A stretch of DNA of 64,000 bases, taken from Streptomyces sp. LBL (GTDB taxonomy: Bacteria; Actinomycetota; Actinomycetes; Streptomycetales; Streptomycetaceae). Shown in pieces: positions 1 to 7,200 of the stretch. The stretch lies in contig NZ_JARXYX010000042.1 in NCBI RefSeq assembly GCF_029893585.1, positions 1 through 64,000 of the forward strand, given 5' to 3'. The position numbers were made by a program, and so were the translations under genes. The notes under the pieces are model-generated. The model ran no database searches and was not told where the DNA came from. It saw only the letters and a list, made by a program, of their open reading frames with translations. The stretch's first letter is position 1, and every line of letters begins with the position of its first letter.

Positions 1-91
1 CGCCCGGTTACATTTCGAACCCGGAAGCTAAGCCTTACAGCGCCGATGGTACTGCAGGGGGGACCCTGTGGGAGAGTAGGACGCCGCCGAA
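1..91 (+). rRNA. rrf: 5S ribosomal RNA, 3' part (5' end outside window)
   Basis: The first ~91 bases read as the last three quarters of an actinobacterial 5S rRNA, including the conserved stretch around GAACCCGGAAGCTAAG and the 3' arm ending in GCCGCCGAAC. The 5' strand of the terminal helix lies before base 1. It is followed directly by a strong terminator, so this is the end of a 16S-23S-5S operon. Confidence 0.95.
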
Positions 92-100
92 CAATCATTC

Positions 101-146
101 AAAGGGTTGGTCCCTGAACTTCGGTTCAGGGACCAACCCTTTTTTG
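101..146 (+). terminator. Intrinsic terminator of the rRNA operon
   Basis: A perfect 19-bp stem (101-119 with 124-142) is closed by a TTCG tetraloop and runs into a six-T tract. It lies 10 bases after the 5S rRNA end, as expected for an rrn operon terminator. Confidence 0.95.
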
Positions 147-191
147 TTCTGCGTCACTTGAAGTTCACGTTGCGCAACCAGCATCCACAGC

Positions 192-869
192 ATGGGTACT
201 GCTGCACTACTCAGGGCCGCCGGCGTCGGAGTCGGTGACGAGGTCGTCATACCGGCCTTCGGGAACGTGGAGGTTGCCGAGGCCGTAGTGCTGGCCGGGG
301 CGCTTCCGGTGTTCGCCGACATCGATCCGCTCACCTACTGTCTCGACGCGACCGCAGTCGAAGCGGCCGTGACTGCGCGAACGGCGGCTGTTGTCGTCGT
401 CCACCGCTTCGGCCGGCCGGCCGATATGGCCCGACTGCTCGGGATCGGGGAGCTTCACGGGCTGCTGGTGTTGCAGGAGGGCGAGTCAGAGGCGCCGTAT
501 GACGAAGTCGCCCAGCGCAGGGAGCGGGCCGCCTATCTCGATGCGAAGTTGCGGGGTGTGCGGACGCCCGACGAAGCTGTCGGCCACACCTACCAGCAGT
601 ACGTCGTGCGGGTCCCGGGTAACGGTCGGCCGGACCGCGACGCGTTCGCCAGGGCCGTGCGGGCCCGGGGCGTCGAGTGCCGGGTGCCGGTGAAGACGCC
701 CGTGCATCGGCTGCCGGAGTACCGGCGGTGCGTCTCGCTGCCGGAGACCGAGCGAGCCGCCGACGAGACGCTGGCGCTGCCGGTGGACGCCGCTCTGGCG
801 AAGCGGGACATGCAGCGGATCGTGGGCGCGTGCAATGCCCTTGGAGGGCTGCTGCAGCCTGCCTTCTGA
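192..869 (+). CDS. DegT/DnrJ/EryC1-type aminotransferase, internally shortened, probably inactive
   Basis: A 225-residue protein matches the DegT/DnrJ/EryC1/StrS sugar aminotransferase fold at both ends. The N-terminus reads GTAALLRAAGVGVGDEVVIP and FADIDPLTYCLD, and the C-terminus carries the PVHRLPEY-type end of the family. Full members are about 370 residues. The middle jumps from the HGLLVLQEGE segment straight to the helix before YLDAKLRGV. The stretch that would hold the PLP-binding lysine is missing, and so is the normal N-terminal arm. Base use is still typical of Streptomyces. The frame opens only 10 codons before the chosen ATG, and no good RBS is visible. I infer a decayed or repurposed aminotransferase next to the rRNA operon; the family call is firm, but activity is unlikely. 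Confidence 0.7.
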   Translation: MGTAALLRAAGVGVGDEVVIPAFGNVEVAEAVVLAGALPVFADIDPLTYCLDATAVEAAVTARTAAVVVVHRFGRPADMARLLGIGELHGLLVLQEGESEAPYDEVAQRRERAAYLDAKLRGVRTPDEAVGHTYQQYVVRVPGNGRPDRDAFARAVRARGVECRVPVKTPVHRLPEYRRCVSLPETERAADETLALPVDAALAKRDMQRIVGACNALGGLLQPAF

Positions 870-895
870 GAGGTTCGCCCGACCTGGGAGGGCAG

Positions 896-925
896 TTGGG
901 GACACAGGTCCCTTCGGGGTATGAT
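896..925 (+). promoter_or_regulatory. Promoter for tRNA-Thr
   Basis: TTGGGG (896-901) and TATGAT (920-925) are 18 bases apart, a good housekeeping-sigma layout. The predicted start is about 34 bases before the mature tRNA. Confidence 0.6.
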
Positions 926-965
926 CTATTCCGTTGCCGCGGGGGAAACCTCGCCAAGGCGACCG

Positions 966-1038
966 GCCCCTATAGCTCAGTCGGTAGAGCGTCTCCATGG
1001 TAAGGAGAAGGTCAACGGTTCGATTCCGTTTGGGGGCT
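966..1038 (+). tRNA. tRNA-Thr (anticodon GGT)
   Basis: A full 73-base cloverleaf folds: acceptor GCCCCTA/TGGGGGC, D arm GCTC/GAGC, anticodon stem TCTCC/GGAGA with loop ATGGTAA, and T arm AACGG/CCGTT with TTCGATT. The anticodon GGT reads ACC (and ACT) threonine codons. The discriminator base is T and CCA is not encoded. Confidence 0.97.
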
Positions 1039-1043
1039 CAGAA

Positions 1044-1075
1044 AAAGGCCCTCGCCCTTTCGGGCGGGGGCCTTT
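1044..1075. terminator. Bidirectional terminator between tRNA-Thr and osaC
   Basis: A 14-bp stem (1044-1057 with 62-75) with a TTTC loop has A residues on its left and T residues on its right. It can end both the tRNA transcript and the convergent osaC transcript. Confidence 0.8.
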
Positions 1076-1087
1076 CGCATGCCCTCG

Positions 1088-3841
1088 TCAGTCCTTGTGG
1101 AGGCCTGGGACGCGCATCGCCAGAATGGCCATGTCGTCCGAGGGAGCGTCCGACGCGAAGCGTTCCACCGCGCGCATGATGCGGGCGGCGACCGCGCCCG
1201 CCGTGAGGCCTGTGCACGTCGTGAGCACGTCGGCGAGGCCGTCGTCGCCCAGCATGCGGGTGCCCTCGCGGCGTTCGGTGACGCCGTCGGTGACACAGAG
1301 AAGCACGTCGCCGGGATCGAGGGTGACCTCCTGCTCGTACAGTTCGAGGTCGTCCATCACGCCGAGGAGCGGCTGGGGTTCGGCCGCGGGTTCGACGGTG
1401 CCGTCCTGGCGGAGGCGGAGCGGGAGGGGATGGCCGGCGCAGACCACCTTCAGCTTGGCGCTGCCGTCCTCCTGGGGCCACAACTCGCCGTAGAGGAGGG
1501 TGAGGAAGCGGCTGCGGGCGCCCTCGTCGAGGATCGCGGAGTTGAGGCGCTCGAGGACCGTCGGGCCGCTGAGCCCCTCGCGGGCCAGCAACCTCAGCGC
1601 ATGACGGGCCAGGCCGGTGACCGCCGCGGCGTTCGGGCCCGTACCGCAGACGTCTCCGATGGCGAAGCCGTAGACGCCGTCGCGGATGGGGAAGAGGTCG
1701 TAGAAGTCGCCGCCGACCTCGTTGCCCTCGCCGGCCGCGCGGTAGATGACCTCGACCTCCACGCCGTCGATATCGGGGAGTTCGGGAGGCAGGAGGCTGC
1801 GTTGGAGGGACTGGCTGATGGCCGTGCGCTCGGAGTAGAGGCGCGCGTTGTCGAGGGCGAGGGCGGCCCGGCGGGACAAGTCCTCGGCCAGTTCCAGGAT
1901 CTCCTGGCGGAAGTGTTCGTCGGTGGGCTTGCCCAGGGTGAGCATGCCGATGACCCGGTTGCGGGCCACCAGCGGCAGGACGACGGTCTCGCCGCCCGCC
2001 GCCGAGGCTGTGGCGAGCGTGGGGCCGATGCCTGAGGCGATCTGGCGGGTCGGGCCGCCGTTGAGGCCCAGACTGCGCATGGAGCTGCGCAGGGCCGCCT
2101 GGTGGGCCGCCTCGCCGGGGGCCGACCAGACGCGGGCGCCGGGAGTGGGCACCGGGTCGGGCGGGGGGACCTTGGAGAGGAGGGACTTGATGCCGTCGAT
2201 CAGTTCCTCGTCCTCGTGCAGGACGTACGAGAGGTACGGGTCGGAGGCCTGGTCGGCGATCGTGTACACGGCGCACCAGGTGGCCAGGGTCGGGACCGTC
2301 ATCTGGGCCATGAGGGCAAGGGTCTGGTCGCGGTCGAGGGTGCCGGCCAGAAGGTCGGAGGCCTCGACGAGGAAACCGAGGGAGCCGCGGCGCAGGCCTT
2401 CCAGTTCTCCGAGGCGTGCGGACTCCACCGCCAGCGCGATGCGGTCGGCGGCGAACTGGAGGCGCAGCGCCTCCTCGTTCGAGTATCTGCCAGGGGCCTC
2501 CGCCGCCACGCCCAGGGAGCCTGTGAGACGTCCCTCGACCTTGAGCGGGACCGTGACGACCGAGCGCATGCCGGTGCCGTTCAGCAGCGGTACGGCGCCA
2601 GGTACGGCCGTCAGGTCGTCGTGGACAGCCGGCATGCGGGCCGAGCCGTAGCGGCCGGGGCCGGCCTCGACGGGGACGCGGGCGAAGCGCTGGCGGGCGG
2701 AGGGCAGGCCGGTGGAGGCGCGGACCTCCAACACCGTTTCGTCGTCGGTGGCCAGAAGCAGGAAGGCGGAGTCGGCGTCGAGCATGTCGCGGGCGCGTTC
2801 CACCGTGCGCTGGAGGAGGCCGTCGAGGTCGTCCGGCGCCGGGGAGCCGATGAACACCTCGAACGGGTCGGTGCTCTTGCCGTCGGAGGAGGTGGACGTG
2901 TCCGAGGCGGGTACCCGCAACGGGGTCTGCAGGACGGCCCGTTCGTGGTCTCTCACGAGGAGACAGACGGTGGAGGGTTCGCCGCCGGTGTCGCGGACGC
3001 GGAGGTGGGAGGCGTACACGGAGAGGACCCGGCCGTTGGCACCCCTGATGCCGTAACTGCCCTCCCAGCGCGAGAGTTGGAGGGCCTCGGCGATGCCGGT
3101 GCTGGTGCCCGGGGTGTGCGGCCAGGCCGCGAGGTCGGTCAGCGGCTTGCCGATGACCTGTTCGGCGGTGTAGCCGAAGAGTTCCTCGCAGTCCTCGTTC
3201 CAGGAGGTGATGGCGCCCGTGCGGTCGATCTGGACGACGGCGACGCGGACGCGGCCGTCGGCGAGGGGGAGGAGGTCGACGGGCAGGGACGGACCCGCGG
3301 CGCGGGTGCCCACGGGGCGTCCGGGGAGGTCGAGTTGGAACCAGACCTGCTTCTGGGTGGGCGTGTACTCCACGCCCCAGCGGCCGGCGAGGGCCGCGCA
3401 GAGCTGGAGGCCGCGGCCGCCCTCGCGGTCCAGGTTGCCCATGTTGACGGCTTGGCCCTGGAGGGGGACCTCGCGTTCGGGGTAGCGGTCGGCCACCTCG
3501 ATCCGTGCGCCTTCGTCACTGCGTAGACACAGGACGTCCGCGGCGGTGCCCGCGTGCACCACGGCGTTGGTCACCAGTTCGCTGGTCAGGACGACGGCGT
3601 CGTCGATGATGTCGGCGAAGCCCCAGCCCTGGAGGGTGTCGCGGACGAACGAGCGGGCGCTCGCGACCGATCGCCCGACGGGTTCGAAGCTGGCGGCCGC
3701 GCGCGCGGTGATCACTGAACTCCTCGGCCTGTTGTCGACGTGCAGGGCTGCCTGGCCGACCGGCTCGTGCCGCTTGTGCGGCAGAGCACCCGTCGGCCGG
3801 GGGTCCGGGGGCTGTCCCCCAGGGATCAGTCCGGTGGTCAT
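1088..3841 (-). CDS. osaC: OsaC-like regulator: HATPase, PAS, two GAF and SpoIIE/PP2C phosphatase
   Basis: A 917-residue cytoplasmic regulator. Order of parts: an anti-sigma-type HATPase (about 35-160, with ELVTNAVVHA and GGRGLQL motifs), a PAS domain (about 185-290, SWNEDCEELFGY), two GAF domains (about 330-490 and 510-680), and a C-terminal SpoIIE/PP2C phosphatase with metal-binding GGDFYD, GDVCGTG and CVTDGVTE. The start was set at 3841 because GGAGGGG sits 8 bases upstream; a longer open frame continues but lacks family sequence. It is divergent from the osaA-type kinase. In S. coelicolor, OsaC combines these domains and helps return SigB activity to its resting level after osmotic stress. 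The symbol rests on domain order and on the osaA/osaB neighbours; the partner sigma factor is not in this window. Confidence 0.85.
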   Translation of the reverse strand: MTTGLIPGGQPPDPRPTGALPHKRHEPVGQAALHVDNRPRSSVITARAAASFEPVGRSVASARSFVRDTLQGWGFADIIDDAVVLTSELVTNAVVHAGTAADVLCLRSDEGARIEVADRYPEREVPLQGQAVNMGNLDREGGRGLQLCAALAGRWGVEYTPTQKQVWFQLDLPGRPVGTRAAGPSLPVDLLPLADGRVRVAVVQIDRTGAITSWNEDCEELFGYTAEQVIGKPLTDLAAWPHTPGTSTGIAEALQLSRWEGSYGIRGANGRVLSVYASHLRVRDTGGEPSTVCLLVRDHERAVLQTPLRVPASDTSTSSDGKSTDPFEVFIGSPAPDDLDGLLQRTVERARDMLDADSAFLLLATDDETVLEVRASTGLPSARQRFARVPVEAGPGRYGSARMPAVHDDLTAVPGAVPLLNGTGMRSVVTVPLKVEGRLTGSLGVAAEAPGRYSNEEALRLQFAADRIALAVESARLGELEGLRRGSLGFLVEASDLLAGTLDRDQTLALMAQMTVPTLATWCAVYTIADQASDPYLSYVLHEDEELIDGIKSLLSKVPPPDPVPTPGARVWSAPGEAAHQAALRSSMRSLGLNGGPTRQIASGIGPTLATASAAGGETVVLPLVARNRVIGMLTLGKPTDEHFRQEILELAEDLSRRAALALDNARLYSERTAISQSLQRSLLPPELPDIDGVEVEVIYRAAGEGNEVGGDFYDLFPIRDGVYGFAIGDVCGTGPNAAAVTGLARHALRLLAREGLSGPTVLERLNSAILDEGARSRFLTLLYGELWPQEDGSAKLKVVCAGHPLPLRLRQDGTVEPAAEPQPLLGVMDDLELYEQEVTLDPGDVLLCVTDGVTERREGTRMLGDDGLADVLTTCTGLTAGAVAARIMRAVERFASDAPSDDMAILAMRVPGLHKD

Positions 3842-4218
3842 GTGTGCGGTCGCCCCTCCGATGCCCGCTCGTTCTCGTGCCACCGTCCAGGCCGGACGGA
3901 CCGGCGGGGCTGGACAGCCGGATGCAAGGTTACTTACCTTCCCCGTCCGTGCGGATGCCGGTCTGCAGTGTTTTCGTCCGGAGGGTGTGCGGACGATGTG
4001 CGAAGCTGCCGAACTGTTATGGCCTGGTTCAGCCAGGGTGAAACACTGGGCAAGCTTCTGGTGAAGGTACCGGCAGGCTGAGTGTGGTTTGCATGCGGTG
4101 GGCAGCAGCCCAGGGTGCGGCCTTGACATAGCGGACATGAATACCCATCAGTACCTGGTACGCCGAACAGTAGTACCGGACCACAGCAGTAACGGTCGAC
4201 CCTTGCGGGAGGGACACA
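3842..4218. promoter_or_regulatory. Divergent osaC-osaA control region
   Basis: There is no gene in these 377 bases, which lie between two divergent starts. Visible features: a near-palindrome around 3925-3941 (AAGGT-tactt-ACCTT), a small hairpin CCTGG-TTCAG-CCAGG near 4023-4037, and TTGACA at about 4124 that could be the -35 of osaA. A convincing -10 at normal spacing is not evident. Confidence 0.4.
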
Positions 4219-7200
4219 GTGGAGTCTGGCGCAGCGACGCGGGGCACTAAGACGCGCGCGAAAGACGGACAGTCCCCGGGTAACCAGCGCAAGCCACGGG
4301 GAGGGACCACCGCGGTGGACAGCGCTGCCCTGGACCGGTTGATGGTCGCGCTCGTCGCGATGCGCGACGGGAACTTCCGAAAGCGGCTCACGGTGTCCGG
4401 GGACGGCGTGATGTCGGAGATCGCTGCGGTTTTCAACGAGGTGGCTGACCGTAATCTCCATCTGACGGGTGAGTTGTCGCGCGTGCGGCGCATGGTGGGC
4501 CGCGAGGGAAAACTCACAGAACGGCTGGAATCGGGCGCCTGTCAGGGTTCCTGGGCGAGCGCGATCGACAACTCGAACGCCCTTGTGGACGATCTCGTAC
4601 GGCCTGTCTCCGAGGTCGGCCGGGTGCTGTCGGCGGTGGCGGAGGGCGATCTGTCGCCCCGAATGGAGCTGCGGACGCAGGCGCCGGACGGAGGCGGGCA
4701 TCCGCTGCGCGGTGAGTTCCTGCGGGTCGGGCGGACCGTCAACAACCTGGTCGACCAACTGTCGACGTTCACCGACGAGGTCACGCGCGTGGCCAGCGAG
4801 GTGGGCACCGAGGGCAAGCTGGGCGGGCAGGCCAGGGTGCGCGGTATGTCCGGTTCATGGAAGGACCTCACCGAGTCCGTCAACACCATGGCGTACCGGT
4901 TGACGGCCCAGGTGCGCGACATCGCGTTGGTGACGACGGCGGTGGCCAAGGGTGACTTGTCCCGGAAGGTCACGGTTCATGTCGAAGGCGAGATGCTGCA
5001 GCTGAAGAACACCGTCAACACGATGGTGGACCAGCTGTCGTCCTTCTCCTCCGAGGTGACGCGAGTCGCCCGCGAAGTGGGTGTCGAGGGCGAACTGGGC
5101 GGTCAGGCGCAGGTGCCCGGTGTGGCGGGCGTGTGGAAGGACCTCACCGATTCGGTGAACCTCATGGCCGGCAATCTGACCGCTCAGGTGCGCGGGATCG
5201 CCCAGGTGACCACCGCGGTCGCCAACGGTGACCTGTCGCAGAAGGTGACGGTGTCGGCGCGCGGTGAGGTCGCGCAGCTCGCGGACACGATCAACCAGAT
5301 GACCGAGACGCTGCGGATCTTCGCGGACGAGGTCACGCGCGTGGCCAACGAGGTCGGTGCCGAGGGGCAGCTCGGCGGGCAGGCGAACGTGCCGGGCGCG
5401 GCGGGGACGTGGAAGGACCTCACCGATTCGGTGAACACGGTCTTCCGGAACCTCACCACGCAGGTGCGGGACATCGCCGCCGTGACGACGGCCGTGGCCA
5501 ACGGTGACCTGTCGCAGAAGGTCACCGTGGACGTGGCCGGCGAGATGCTGGAGCTGAAGAACACCGTCAACGGGATGGTGGACCAGCTCTCCGCGTTCGG
5601 TGCCGAGGTCACGCGGGTGGCGCGCGAGGTCGGCGTCGAGGGTGAGCTGGGCGGTCAGGCGCAGGTGCCGGGGGCCGCCGGGACGTGGAAGGATCTCACC
5701 GACTCCGTCAACACCGCGTTCCGGAATCTCACCGGACAGGTGAGGAACATCGCGCAGGTCACGACGGCGGTCGCCAACGGTGACCTGTCGCAGAAGGTCA
5801 CCGTGGACGTCTCCGGCGAGATGCTCCAGCTGAAGAACACCGTGAACACGATGGTGGACCAGCTCTCGGCCTTCGCCGACCAGGTGACGCGGATGGCGCG
5901 GGACGTGGGCACCGAGGGGCGCCTCGGCGGTCAGGCCGTGGTGCCGGGTGTGTCCGGTACGTGGAAGGAGCTCACCGACTCCGTCAACTTCATGGGCGGC
6001 AACCTCACCTCGCAGGTGAGGCAGATCGCCCAGGTGACGACCGCGGTGGCCCGGGGTGACCTGTCCCAGAAGATCGACGTGGACGCGCGCGGCGAGATCC
6101 TGGAGCTGAAGAACACCATCAACACGATGGTCGACCAGCTGTCCGCCTTCGCCGACCAGGTGACCCGGGTCGCCCGCGAGGTGGGCACGGCCGGGCAGCT
6201 CGGCGGTCAGGCGCAGGTGCCCGGTGTTGCCGGTGTGTGGCGGGACCTGACCGACTCCGTGAACGGCATGGCGTCCAACCTGACCGGCCAGGTGCGCAAC
6301 ATCGCCCAGGTGGCGACCGCGGTGGCCCGGGGTGACCTGTCCCAGAAGATCACCGTGGACGCGCGCGGCGAGATCCTGGAGCTGAAGAACACCCTGAACA
6401 CGATGGTGGACCAGCTGTCGTCGTTCGCCGAAGAGGTCACGCGGGTGGCCCGTGAGGTGGGTACGGAGGGCATCCTCGGCGGCCAGGCCGAGGTGCAGGG
6501 TGTCTCCGGCACCTGGAAGGACCTCACGCAGTCCGTGAACTTCATGGCGAACAACCTGACGATCCAGGTCCGCAACATCGCCGAGGTCACGACCGCGGTC
6601 GCCAAGGGTGACCTGTCGAAGAAGATCACCGTCGACGCGAAGGGCGAGATCCTCGAACTCGTCACCACGGTGAACACGATGGTGGATCAGCTGTCGTCGT
6701 TCGCCGAGCAGGTGACCCGGGTGGCCCGCGAGGTGGGGACCGAGGGCATCCTGGGCGGCCAGGCGCACGCGTCGGGTGTCACGGGCATCTGGAAGGACCT
6801 CACCGACAACGTCAACCTGATGGCCAACAACCTGACCGTGCAGGTGCGCAACATCTCCCAGGTCGCGGCCGCGGTCGCCAACGGTGATCTGACGCGGACG
6901 GTGACGATCGAGGCGCGCGGCGAGGTCGCGCAGCTCGCCGACACCTTCAACACCATGGTGAAGACGCTGAGTTCGTTCGCCGACCAGGTCACCAAGGTGG
7001 CCCGCGAGGTGGGCACGGACGGTATTCTGGGCGGTCAGGCGCGGGTGCCGGGTGTGGCCGGTACCTGGAAGGACCTCACCGAGTCGGTGAACCAGATGGC
7101 GTCCAACCTGACCGGTCAGGTGCGCAACATCGCCATGGTGACCACGGCCATCGCCAAGGGCGACCTGACGAAGAAGATCGACATCGACGCGCGAGGCGAG

